A stretch of DNA of 40,692 nt from Caldivirga sp. UBA161 (GTDB taxonomy: Archaea; Thermoproteota; Thermoprotei; Thermoproteales; Thermocladiaceae), in contig NZ_DAXS01000068.1 of NCBI RefSeq assembly GCF_002506515.1, forward strand, positions 90,596-131,287. Reading direction: 5' to 3'. Below are positions 15,612-23,513 of this stretch, one piece after another. The stretch's first letter is position 1. Each line of letters opens with the position of its first letter. Made by a program: the position numbers and the translations under genes. The notes beneath the pieces are model-generated. The model saw only the letters and a program-made list of their open reading frames with translations. It was not told the DNA's origin and searched no databases.

Positions 15612-15640
15612 ATCATGAACCCAAATCCCGCTGGGCTCAT
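15612..15640. repeat. Segment resembling the tRNA-Ile 3' end; also an inverted repeat
   Basis: CAAATCCCGCTGGGCTCA matches the tRNA T-loop and acceptor end (14110 onward) except for transitions. The same stretch can fold as ATGAACCCA/TGGGCTCAT with one mismatch. It may be a decayed attachment site or simply a hairpin. Confidence 0.3.
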
Positions 15641-15730
15641 CAAGTTTAATCCTTTAATGATACTAATCCTACATAGGGCATACTTTATGGAGGGCATTAT
15701 TAATTATTCTAATGAAGTACATGAAGAATG

Positions 15731-16738
15731 CTAAGCCCCTAATACCCTTCTAACAGCTTCCCTATGTAGTGGTGTTTGCCAAGTATTATCCTTACCCACA
15801 CCTATCTCAAGATCCTTCTCAGGTGGTGGGGTGTCTATCCATAAGTTAAGTGATCTTTCAGGTATTGTATCAATTATTAGATTGAGTTCAACTAATTTAT
15901 CCATTAATGGTATCCTTTCCCTCACTAGTAGCGTATCAGGATCCTCTACAGCATCCTTAAGCCACCTCCTCTCCTCAGGTGATAGGGATGATGCAAGGGC
16001 TTTAAGTCTCTTATCATCAATAATTCTCCTTAATATAGCCTCAACATTCCACTCTACTTCATATAGTTGGCCCAGTAGTTTTGGATTACCCCCAGTTAGC
16101 CTCCAAGCCTCCTCGAAGTCAGGCTTCTCACCTGGTATTTGCTCATACAATTGCATGAATCCCCCCTTAGGCATATTCCACATGGCATCTAAATAAGCCC
16201 ACCTATGCCTACCAATCTCACGCCTAGACAAATCCTCACTGGTGGCAACGACTGTAATGATAATATCGTAATCAGCAGGTGGATACTCTATTAACCCAAG
16301 CAGCCCCTTAACATACATTGCCGCCTTATCAATACCCACCACCTTAAATGCATCATCAATCATCACAGCCACTTTCCTCTTCCTTCGCCTCAACGCCTCC
16401 TTAGCGAATTCCAGAGCCAATGTTGCAAGCCTCACTTGAGCGGTACCAAAGGCCTCGACTGTGGCTTCGGTTAATTGCTTAATAAGATCCTTCATATCCG
16501 TGTACGCTATGAATTGCTGATGAAGGGGATTAATGTAAGTTACCTCAAACCCCAATTCCCTCAGAAGTTCTGTAGATTGCCTAAGCCAAGTAGATTTCCC
16601 ACAACCCTCAGGCCCATAAACAACATGAACAACACTCATACCATGAGTAGCCCAATCCTCCACACGCTTAATAGCCAACTCCCTATCAGTGAACTCTACA
16701 TTAAGGCCAGAAGCTAATGGAAATCTAAGTCTCTTCAC
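15731..16738 (-). CDS. Archaeal ATPase (AAA/STAND type)
   Basis: 335 residues. The N-terminal lead FTDRELAIKRVEDWA precedes Walker A GPEGCGKST (42-50); Walker B is KVAVMIDDAF (122-131), and a sensor-like VVATSEDLSRR follows. LTGGNPKLLGQLY is the GNP motif common in archaeal ATPases of this group (PF01637-like). The C-terminal part is a helical, winged-helix-like domain. These ATPases are multicopy in Thermoproteales and their targets are mostly unknown; some resemble STAND signalling or defence proteins. It is monocistronic, on the far side of the gene-poor stretch, but its arginine codons include the native AGG/AGA type. Confidence 0.8.
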   Translation of the reverse strand: MKRLRFPLASGLNVEFTDRELAIKRVEDWATHGMSVVHVVYGPEGCGKSTWLRQSTELLRELGFEVTYINPLHQQFIAYTDMKDLIKQLTEATVEAFGTAQVRLATLALEFAKEALRRRKRKVAVMIDDAFKVVGIDKAAMYVKGLLGLIEYPPADYDIIITVVATSEDLSRREIGRHRWAYLDAMWNMPKGGFMQLYEQIPGEKPDFEEAWRLTGGNPKLLGQLYEVEWNVEAILRRIIDDKRLKALASSLSPEERRWLKDAVEDPDTLLVRERIPLMDKLVELNLIIDTIPERSLNLWIDTPPPEKDLEIGVGKDNTWQTPLHREAVRRVLGA

Positions 16739-17052
16739 ACTATAATTACCGTGAGGTTATTAAAACACTTTCCCTGGATCGTTGAATACCGAATACTTAA
16801 GTGCATTAACATTATATGGTATTTAAACATTATAATTAGTTTCCCTTAATATTAAATAGATCTATACATTACTATAATATTCAGAGCCAGGTTAATAATC
16901 TCATACCATGAAATATTTATCCTTATTAAAGTTAGCAGATGATCTTATATTATAGTAATGTTCATTATTATGGTTCAATTTCTCCATTATTAGTTTTCTA
17001 GGGGCTTGGTTTCGCCTTTAATGTTTTAAAGTTCTTATGCATTTACCCCCTT
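16739..17052. other. AT-rich intergenic stretch
   Basis: 314 nt with no gene. It holds a perfect 15-bp inverted repeat (16866-16880 and 16947-16961) and the promoter of the gene at 17053 (TTTTAAAG at about 17024-17031). Confidence 0.6.
16866..16961. repeat. Perfect 15-bp inverted repeat with a 66-nt spacer
   Basis: ACATTACTATAATAT at 16866-16880 is the exact reverse complement of 16947-16961. A transcript would fold into a long stem; as DNA it could be a pair of terminal repeats of a very small element. No target-site duplication is obvious. Confidence 0.7.
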
Positions 17053-17712
17053 ATGCCTGTTGAGTTTGTTAGGTTTGTTATTGATCATGGTGATTGGGCT
17101 GTGTTCACTGGGGGTAGTGGTGTTGTGGTTGATGTTGCTTCATCAGTGCCCTTGATTAATGGTGTTAAGAGGAGTATGCTCATTATTAATGCACCAAGCA
17201 TTAGTGATGTTAAGCAGTTGATTAGTAGGGTTAGGGGTTTTAGGGGTGTTAAGCTTATTGATGTATTAGGCAGGTATTCTGTTAGGGGTAAGGCTATTGC
17301 CCTAGTTAGTACTGTGAGGGATTTTAGGGGTGGCGTCCTCGATGTTCTACTGAGTAATGGAGTCTACTATTACCGCGAATTCATAGCCAATGGCCTAGAG
17401 TATTGGAGTATTGTGGCTAGTAGGGCTGGTGTGGTTTTGGAGGAGTTGGGGGGTAGGGGTAGTGTTAAGGTTCTTAATAGGGTTAATGTTGGTGAGTTGG
17501 CTGAGTTAATGGGTTACTTAACGTTAACTAGGAGTGAGCTTAGGATTCTTAAGGAAGCCTACGAGCTCGGCTACTTTAACTGGCCTAGGGAGTGTAGTAT
17601 TAATGACCTAGCCAACACCCTTAAAGTCAGTAAGGCGACTTTAATCCAGGAGTTGAGGAGTGCATTAAGGAGGCTAATAGCCAGTGAATTACTTAAGGTT
17701 AAGTTCACTTAA
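17053..17712 (+). CDS. HTH_10 (bacterio-opsin-activator-like) transcriptional regulator
   Basis: 219 residues. The C-terminal third (about 158-215) has LTRSELRILKEAYELGYFNW followed by SINDLANTLKVSKATLIQEL and RSALRRLIASEL, the typical HTH_10 layout of Bat-like archaeal regulators. The N-terminal 150 residues form an unknown alpha/beta domain that may sense a signal (IDHGDWAVFTGGSGVVVDV at the start). It begins about 25 nt after a TATA-like TTTTAAAG. The next gene, a beta-propeller protein, has its own promoter 53 nt later, so the regulator may control it, but there is no direct evidence. Confidence 0.75.
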   Translation: MPVEFVRFVIDHGDWAVFTGGSGVVVDVASSVPLINGVKRSMLIINAPSISDVKQLISRVRGFRGVKLIDVLGRYSVRGKAIALVSTVRDFRGGVLDVLLSNGVYYYREFIANGLEYWSIVASRAGVVLEELGGRGSVKVLNRVNVGELAELMGYLTLTRSELRILKEAYELGYFNWPRECSINDLANTLKVSKATLIQELRSALRRLIASELLKVKFT

Positions 17713-17765
17713 TTCTCAATACCTGTTAGGCTTTACGCTTAAATAATGCCTATGCCTCAGCCTTA

Positions 17766-18746
17766 TTGGTGGTTTGTGTGGTTTGCCCACAATGCATCCT
17801 TAGGTTGAGGAAGTTTACTGGTGTGGTCCTTGACCCACCAAGCTTTGAGCCAGGCTCATGGAGGGGTGCTGGGGATTTGCTTATTGATCCTATTAATCAT
17901 GAGTATTGGTTGACTAGTAGGCCTAGGGTTGCTGGGCCTAGGGGTACTGGTGTTGAGGTTTGGTATTCTAGTAATGGTGATCAGTATAGCCTAGTGGCCT
18001 TCATACCTAAGGAGGAGGTTTCAAATTGGGCTGGGGTTAATGTATTGAGTATTGAGAATAATCAGCTTATTCAAGACCCATTAACTGGATTATACTACCT
18101 ATACATGTCCCTTGACGTTGGTGATGGTTGGGAGACTTTTATGGCTAAGGCTGATGACCCAAGGGGCCCGTGGACTCCAGTGGGTTTTGTTATTAGGCGT
18201 GATAAGCCTTATGATGGTGGTGAGGCTAGGGATTGCACAATAAATGTTATTGATGGTAGGTTTATTGCATTATGTAAGGCTAGGGCGGTGAATGATAATA
18301 AGGTTTACACTGAGTTACTGGTTAGTAGGAATGGTGTTAATTGGGTTAAGTTAGGCTTACCGACGGTTAATGGTGAGGCTCAAAGGCCTCAGCCTGATGC
18401 ATTCCTACTTAACGGCGATATTGTGCCTTCAGCATATGGGCCAATGTTCATTGGCACTGTCACTACATTCGCCAGGAATGCGCATGTAACTAAGTACTTT
18501 GGTGCATATGTAGTGGACTTGAAGTCCAATAACCTAGAGGAGGTGTTTGTGGCTGAGTGGAAGCCAAGCTCAATGTACGAGCATCCAGAATACCCAATAC
18601 ACACATACTGCAGCGTAGTCAAGGACCCATACACTAATGAGTGGAGGATACTAGTAGAGGCAATAGACCCCAAATACACGAAGGACATTGGAGTAAACAC
18701 AGAAGTAGATAGGGTACTACAGTATAAGGCAAAAACGCCAGAATAA
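17766..18746 (+). CDS. Five-bladed beta-propeller protein, GH43/GH130-like
   Basis: 326 residues from TTG 17766 (GTG 17769 fits the TATA box GCTTAAATAA at 17738-17747 equally well). The body repeats blades of the glycoside-hydrolase propeller type: GDLLIDPINHEYWLTSR, QDPLTGLYYLYMSLD, MAKADDPRGPWTPVGFVIRR and VVKDPYTNEWRILVEA. These resemble GH43/GH117/GH130-like proteins, but I cannot point to the catalytic acids, so activity on sugars is inferred. There is no signal peptide. Instead the first residues contain CVVCPQC, an odd cysteine cluster for this fold, which may be an artefact of the start choice or a metal site. Confidence 0.65.
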   Translation: MVVCVVCPQCILRLRKFTGVVLDPPSFEPGSWRGAGDLLIDPINHEYWLTSRPRVAGPRGTGVEVWYSSNGDQYSLVAFIPKEEVSNWAGVNVLSIENNQLIQDPLTGLYYLYMSLDVGDGWETFMAKADDPRGPWTPVGFVIRRDKPYDGGEARDCTINVIDGRFIALCKARAVNDNKVYTELLVSRNGVNWVKLGLPTVNGEAQRPQPDAFLLNGDIVPSAYGPMFIGTVTTFARNAHVTKYFGAYVVDLKSNNLEEVFVAEWKPSSMYEHPEYPIHTYCSVVKDPYTNEWRILVEAIDPKYTKDIGVNTEVDRVLQYKAKTPE

Positions 18747-18797
18747 CTTTTTAACTTAAACAATCAATCTATTAACCATTTATTAAAGTTAACCAAT

Positions 18798-20372
18798 GTG
18801 GCTGATCCAATAGGAATAATTCATGGTGTTGATGGAGTTAGGAGGATTAGGTTCAGGGTCTTTGATGGAGCCTCGGTGTGGATTGGGCAATACGTCATTA
18901 CTAGTGAGGGTTACTTATGTAGGATTTCTAGGATTGAGAGGAGGAATTATCTGACTGATGATAGGATATTAGCTGAGATGAGTAGTTTCGAGAGAGTTGA
19001 GAGGCTTAAGAAGTATGGCTTCAACCTGGAGTTTACATCCACTATAACGCTTGCTGAAGCCTTAATAATTGGTGTTGTTGAGGGTTCAGGGATAAGGCAA
19101 CCAATGGCTCCACCTCACCTATACACTTACGTGAATGAAGTCCCCGGTGAGTTAATAAGTAATTTAACCGTAATTAATGGTGCACCTATAACAATAGGTA
19201 AGGTTAAGGGTAGTGATACGCCTGCCAAGTTGGATGCTGAGAAATTAACCACACACCACTGTGCAATATTAGCATCCACAGGTTCAGGCAAGTCATGGTT
19301 AGCTGGTGTAATAGCTGAGGAATTAACCTTAACCATTAAGATGCCTGTAGTTATAATTGATCCCCATGGTGAATACTCAAGTATGCAGTATCCGGCTGTT
19401 GATGACCCTTTAGCCAATGAGGTTGCTGGCATGGTTAACGTATACGTGCCAGGTAGGGTTGATACCAGTGAGATAGATAAGTATTACGCAGCTAAGTTTG
19501 GGGAACCCAGAAGATACACTAGGATTGGCGTTAACCCAAGGAATATGCCCTTAGGTGTCCTCATTAAACTCCTTACGCATTACTATGGTTTAACAGATAC
19601 TCAAAGGAGGTTACTGGAGGAGGGGTGGCCTTATGATCCATCCATAGATGCGCCACTAACAACCATAGATGAATTAATTGGTGAGGTTATTGAGAGGAGC
19701 CGTGGCTCAGCCCCGAAGGGTTATGCTGGTGAATCATCAATATCATCACTAATTTCAAAGTTAAGGTCATTTCTTGAGAATAGGCCATTCTTCATAACCA
19801 TGTATGGTGAGCATTATGGTGATGAGCCAATAAGGCTACTTGATGTTGAGAATATGCTTAGTAAACCTGGCATAAACGTAATAGACTTATCCACGCTTGA
19901 CTTAATGGATCAACAAGCCCTAGTGGCATTAATGCTTGATTCTATGTTTAACTTAGCTAAGAGGAGGCGCATAATGCCAACCTTTGTGGTAGTTGAGGAG
20001 GCGCATAACTTCTCACCATCAAAGGCATTATCCATTAGTAAGTCATCAATACTTAGGATTGCCAGGGAAGGGAGGAAGTTTGGGTTAGGCTTATGCATAG
20101 TGTCTCAAAGGCCTTCGAGGATTGACCCGGATGTGCTTAGCCAATGCATGACTCAAGTCTTCAAGAGGATAATAAATCCACTTGACTTAAAGTACGTTGC
20201 CTCCGTTGCCGAGAATATTTCAAGTGATGAATTAACCACTCTTAAGTCACTTAACCCTGATGAAGCATACGTCACTGGTATGGCTACACCAATACCTCTC
20301 CTAGTTAAGGTTAAGGGGAGGCTAACTCACCACGGTGGCGTAACAAGGTGGGTGACTACAATTAATACTTAA
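18798..20372 (+). CDS. herA: HerA-family DNA translocase/helicase
   Basis: 524 residues from GTG 18798. An N-terminal HAS-type beta barrel (about 1-130) leads into the ATPase: Walker A ASTGSGKSWLAG (159-170), VVIIDPHGEYSSM, Walker B FVVVEEAHNF and IAREGRKFGLGLCIVSQRPS with the arginine-finger region. HerA forms a hexameric ring and works with the nuclease NurA beside Mre11-Rad50 in end resection. Here none of those genes is adjacent, so this could be the main HerA relocated or a paralogue. There is no membrane segment, which argues against a VirB4/CedB role. Its stop overlaps the convergent TGT-like gene by 4 nt. Confidence 0.85.
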   Translation: MADPIGIIHGVDGVRRIRFRVFDGASVWIGQYVITSEGYLCRISRIERRNYLTDDRILAEMSSFERVERLKKYGFNLEFTSTITLAEALIIGVVEGSGIRQPMAPPHLYTYVNEVPGELISNLTVINGAPITIGKVKGSDTPAKLDAEKLTTHHCAILASTGSGKSWLAGVIAEELTLTIKMPVVIIDPHGEYSSMQYPAVDDPLANEVAGMVNVYVPGRVDTSEIDKYYAAKFGEPRRYTRIGVNPRNMPLGVLIKLLTHYYGLTDTQRRLLEEGWPYDPSIDAPLTTIDELIGEVIERSRGSAPKGYAGESSISSLISKLRSFLENRPFFITMYGEHYGDEPIRLLDVENMLSKPGINVIDLSTLDLMDQQALVALMLDSMFNLAKRRRIMPTFVVVEEAHNFSPSKALSISKSSILRIAREGRKFGLGLCIVSQRPSRIDPDVLSQCMTQVFKRIINPLDLKYVASVAENISSDELTTLKSLNPDEAYVTGMATPIPLLVKVKGRLTHHGGVTRWVTTINT

Positions 20373-21343
20373 TCATTAATGCGCTCAACCATGGCTTGAA
20401 CCCTCTCATACATTAACCTAAAACCACTACCCCTGGGCTTACTCTTGCTCATTAATGTTACCCACGCATTAATCAATGCCCTATACTCGAAGCTTGAGTA
20501 TAGGGAATCAGGGTAATTCTCAAGGAGGGGGAATTTAGTTTCCCTTAGGAATAGGTAAAGCTCCTCAAGCTCATCCTCCTTAATAACCCTCCTACCGAAA
20601 TTAACCCTCCGCCCAGTTACATGCCTCTCACCCCCACCTGGTAATATTACCTTCCCGTAGGCTGCCTTAATCCTCCATGTTGAGGAGTCTGTAGAGTAAA
20701 CACCCAGTAACTCAAGTGTTGGTGTTATTGATGGGCTACCTAACCCAAGTACATGAACCTTACCGCTAAATTCCTTCACTACTTTAGCTATGAAGAGTAA
20801 TGCCCTCCATCTACTATTCTTAGGCGTATTCCTAGTTACTAATACGTAAGGCACCAGCCCCCCTATTGCAATCTCCTTAGGGTTATGGTCAATGATTGTT
20901 CTTAAAGCATTCAGGACTATCCCCTCATCCCTATAATAGTGAACCACAGGCATTACTTCAATACCCTCCTTCTCCAGGACTTTACTTAACTCATGATATA
21001 CCTTAATGGTTTTATGAAACTTCCTAGATGCAGTATTAGCGTCATCACTTGGTAATGGCGGGTAATCGAGAGCTAAGTAAGTTGAGGCATCCCAAAAGCG
21101 TGAATACACCTTAGCCACATCATTAATACCTATCTCAATGCCTCTACTTAAGAATTGGTAACCCCCTGAATCAACCCATATTTCCCCACTATGCTGAAGC
21201 AGCGAGTGTAATGGTGCATCGGTGGGAGGCTTAACCTTAAGTAACTCAAAGGCACTTACTATGACTGGTACATTAATAACGTTAATGAAGCTGATCCAAG
21301 GCCTTGGTGTAGCCCTCGGTGGTGTTCCAAGTAGAACCTTCAC
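20369..21343 (-). CDS. TGT-superfamily protein without the zinc site
   Basis: 324 residues from GTG 21343. The tRNA-guanine transglycosylase barrel is recognisable: WVDSGGYQF (56-64, with Asp58 at the general-base position), LALDYPP, AIGGLVPY (159-166, the substrate glycine loop), VHVLGLGSPS (197-206) and STDSSTW (217-223, with Asp219 at the nucleophile position). The protein has no cysteine at all, so the Cys3-His zinc site of classic TGT is absent, as is a PUA domain. It could exchange a base in tRNA or DNA (DpdA-like) or be a divergent archaeosine enzyme. The assignment to the superfamily is firm; the substrate is unknown. Confidence 0.75.
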   Translation of the reverse strand: MKVLLGTPPRATPRPWISFINVINVPVIVSAFELLKVKPPTDAPLHSLLQHSGEIWVDSGGYQFLSRGIEIGINDVAKVYSRFWDASTYLALDYPPLPSDDANTASRKFHKTIKVYHELSKVLEKEGIEVMPVVHYYRDEGIVLNALRTIIDHNPKEIAIGGLVPYVLVTRNTPKNSRWRALLFIAKVVKEFSGKVHVLGLGSPSITPTLELLGVYSTDSSTWRIKAAYGKVILPGGGERHVTGRRVNFGRRVIKEDELEELYLFLRETKFPLLENYPDSLYSSFEYRALINAWVTLMSKSKPRGSGFRLMYERVQAMVERIND

Positions 21344-21402
21344 TAGAAGTACTCAGGCCTGAACCTTAAAGTTTCACCCATATATAAGCTAGTTAGGTAA
21401 GC

Positions 21403-21440
21403 TGACCTCTTCCCCGTCTTTTGGGTGGAGGGCTTGGAGT
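21403..21440 (-). mobile_element. Possible IS200/IS605-type end relic
   Basis: TGACCTCTTCCCCG leads into CCGTCT/GGGTGG (six pairs, three wobbles) and GAGGGCTTGGAGTT. The outer GCTGACCTC is shared exactly with the copy at 29055. The element lies between the TGT-like gene promoter and the CobY-like stop. No transposase remnant is visible. Confidence 0.45.
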
Positions 21441-21522
21441 TACACCTTGATGGGGACTACTGAATAGGGTGTGATTACTAACTTTAAAATGATACTCCCA
21501 AGCTGGCTTAGAAGTTTGCCTT

Positions 21523-22053
21523 TCATTTATCACGTAATCTAAGGCATAGTTGATTAGCTGTATTGACATCATGAGGTGTATCAATATCCATGACCAGTGG
21601 TGAGTCATAGTTTACATCAACCCATTCACCCATGGATTCATTAAAGAGCGTGACCCCTACGTAACCACGCCTACCAGTCATATTCACTACTGGCTTACTT
21701 AATTCAATACCCTTATTAATGAAGTCCAATATTATATCTGGAGTTATTAATGGAGTATCAACAGGCATTACTAGCAGTGGCCTCAACCTAATTAACTTAA
21801 GCGCGAAGGAAAGGTCAGTAACATAATCAACACCACTACTAATGTATACATCACTATGAACCTCCTTAAGTATTCTCAATGTATCATAGTTACGTATTGA
21901 TACAGCTACTATTATCTTCTCAATACCGGCATTGATTAAGTTATCCAGCACCCACTTAATCATTGGTTTACCACATATGTTTAATGAACCCTTATCAACA
22001 TTACCCAATCTACTCCCCCTACCCCCAGACATAATTAATGCAGTAACCTGCAT
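21523..22053 (-). CDS. cobY: CobY-like nucleotidyltransferase (GTP:adenosylcobinamide-phosphate guanylyltransferase)
   Basis: 176 residues. The N-terminal MSGGRGSRLGNVDKGSLNICGKPMIKWV has the GGxGxRL nucleotide loop and the metal/lysine motif of MobA-like transferases, but the short length, GIEKIIVAVS and the end VMDIDTPHDVNTAN fit archaeal CobY better than MobA. CobY attaches GMP to adenosylcobinamide phosphate in cobalamin assembly. No other cobalamin gene is adjacent, though early tetrapyrrole genes lie 3-5 kb away. A TATA-like TACTTTAAGCC at about 22076-22086 precedes the ATG. Confidence 0.75.
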   Translation of the reverse strand: MQVTALIMSGGRGSRLGNVDKGSLNICGKPMIKWVLDNLINAGIEKIIVAVSIRNYDTLRILKEVHSDVYISSGVDYVTDLSFALKLIRLRPLLVMPVDTPLITPDIILDFINKGIELSKPVVNMTGRRGYVGVTLFNESMGEWVDVNYDSPLVMDIDTPHDVNTANQLCLRLRDK

Positions 22054-22149
22054 TCATTCACTTCACTGTAGAAGGCTTAAAGTATATGCATAAACTTAAG
22101 CCTCGGCATGCGGATTTAGGAGGATAGAGCAATACCATTATTATGCTGG

Positions 22150-22190
22150 ACATTAAAGAAAACCACCATAAATGGTGAGGCTTCCTTATT
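22150..22190 (-). mobile_element. Possible fourth hairpin of the IS200/IS605-end type
   Basis: CACCAT-AA-ATGGTG (22164-22177) followed by AGGCTTCC has the stem length, AA loop and 3' tail of the copy at 29069-29090, but different stem bases that keep pairing. The upstream pyrimidine-rich lead is missing, so this is the least certain copy apart from 15427. Confidence 0.35.
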
Positions 22191-22217
22191 CTTTTGGTGG
22201 AAACCCTAGGAGCAAGG

Positions 22218-23456
22218 CTAGTATAATGCCTCTATGAGTAGGTAAACACCAAGAATCACCATTGCAGCTCCAGCGGCCTTCTCAATCAATGATCCTACTG
22301 AGGCTACCTTACTAATATTCCTCCTACCTAGGTTAGCTAAGGCTAATACTATTGATGCCATTGTTACGAAGCCCAGTGAAAAGGCTGTCGTAGTTAAGAT
22401 ACCCATTACTATATTGTGGGTTAACTGTGAGGCTAGTATTGAGCCTAAGGCTACGCCTGCAAAGATTGGACCAATGCAGGGTAACCATAGTCCCGTCAAT
22501 ATTAAGCCCATTGATAAATCAGCTAAAAACCCACCAGGCTTCACTCTACCTCCCATATTTTGAACCCTAGATGTGAGGGTTATGAAGCCCCTGTATAGGG
22601 GTGGTATGAGGAATATTAGCCCCATTAGGATTAATATTATTGAGGAGGCCATGTATAGTGCTGACCTAGTTATGCCACTAAGCCCAATTAAACTAAGCAA
22701 TGAACCTAAGGTTATGTAGAATATTAGGAAGCCTCCGAATAGGGCTATTGGGTTTATCTTCCTGTTAAGGGCCATTAATGCAATGGATACTAAGGCTGGT
22801 AACGCACAGGGCATTATTGCCGAACCAAGGCCAGCCGCGTAGGATAAGGCTAGTGCAGATATGCTGGTGAATGATGCTGTATTCTGCTCCTGTAATGAAG
22901 ATTCCATTACATTAGTGTGAACTAGTGATAAAATATCCATGAATATCTGAGGTGGGTAGGCGCCAAGTATTATCTCTTTAATGACTAATGCACCATCATC
23001 ATCGTAAGCTACTAATAACGTTGGGGTTGCTTGAACAGAGAATGGTACTACTTGAGTAGTATTAGCCCTATACACCCTTACGCTCACCTCGTTACTGATA
23101 GGTTCAACTAGATAAACGGTTCCATTAACCATAACGTTAATGCTAGTTAATGGAATTGCTGATTGATAATCTAAGTCAACGTAAGCTGTCACATAATGGT
23201 TCTGAACATAGTTAGCAATCGTGTAGTTACTTAGCACGTAGGATTTAAGGTAATTGCAGGCGGGGCATTGTGAATCAGCGTATATTATGAGGAGGTACTT
23301 ACCATTACTATTCATGAGGAGGGCTTGGAAGGAGCTGGGGTCTGTTATTAAATATGCGTTCACTAATCCGAACTTAGTTATTGTTAATGCATAAGTCAAT
23401 AATGTAACCCCTGCAAGCATAGTAAGAAGCACAATTACTACTATGCATCTCTTCAC
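22218..23456 (-). CDS. Thioredoxin-CcdA fusion (DsbD-like membrane thiol:disulfide exchanger)
   Basis: 412 residues. After an N-terminal signal or anchor (4-24), a thioredoxin-like domain (about 35-180) carries CPAC (Cys64, Cys67) and the cis-proline in ATPT (Pro145). Six to eight membrane helices follow, with the two CcdA/DsbD cysteines in IMPCALPAL (Cys217) and LWLPCIGPI (Cys327). It should move electrons from cytosolic thiols across the membrane to extracellular proteins. Domain order is thioredoxin first, then membrane part; bacterial DsbD has its thioredoxin at the C-terminus. The gene is divergent from the DUF371 gene with a shared short promoter region. Confidence 0.87.
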   Translation of the reverse strand: MKRCIVVIVLLTMLAGVTLLTYALTITKFGLVNAYLITDPSSFQALLMNSNGKYLLIIYADSQCPACNYLKSYVLSNYTIANYVQNHYVTAYVDLDYQSAIPLTSINVMVNGTVYLVEPISNEVSVRVYRANTTQVVPFSVQATPTLLVAYDDDGALVIKEIILGAYPPQIFMDILSLVHTNVMESSLQEQNTASFTSISALALSYAAGLGSAIMPCALPALVSIALMALNRKINPIALFGGFLIFYITLGSLLSLIGLSGITRSALYMASSIILILMGLIFLIPPLYRGFITLTSRVQNMGGRVKPGGFLADLSMGLILTGLWLPCIGPIFAGVALGSILASQLTHNIVMGILTTTAFSLGFVTMASIVLALANLGRRNISKVASVGSLIEKAAGAAMVILGVYLLIEALY

Positions 23457-23475
23457 AAACCATTAAGCAGAATAG

Positions 23476-23488
23476 GTTATTTAAAAGC
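23476..23488. promoter_or_regulatory. Shared bidirectional TATA element
   Basis: TTATTTAAAAGC is TATA-like on both strands and centred near 23482, 26 nt from the minus-strand ATG (23456) and 26-32 nt from the plus-strand GTG 23508 or ATG 23514. Confidence 0.5.
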
Positions 23489-23513
23489 TTTTCCCAGAGG
23501 ACCGGTGGTGGGC

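Larger units (their letters stand above)
15206..15730. other. Gene-poor stretch with decayed sequence
   Basis: 525 nt with no credible gene. It contains the second direct repeat (15268-15282), a hairpin resembling an IS200/IS605 end (15427-15467) and a segment resembling the 3' end of tRNA-Ile (15618-15640). One 27-codon open piece on the plus strand (about 15458-15541) has no start and no recognised motif. Confidence 0.5.

Noticed and set aside
18798..20372. HerA as the CedB/VirB4 ATPase of the putative DNA-transfer module
   Set aside because: It has a classic HAS barrel and no membrane segment, and it is 10 kb away from the module.
18798..21343. HerA plus TGT-like protein as a Dpd-type DNA-modification system
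   Set aside because: The genes are convergent, and none of the other Dpd components is nearby; chance adjacency in a compact genome is more likely.
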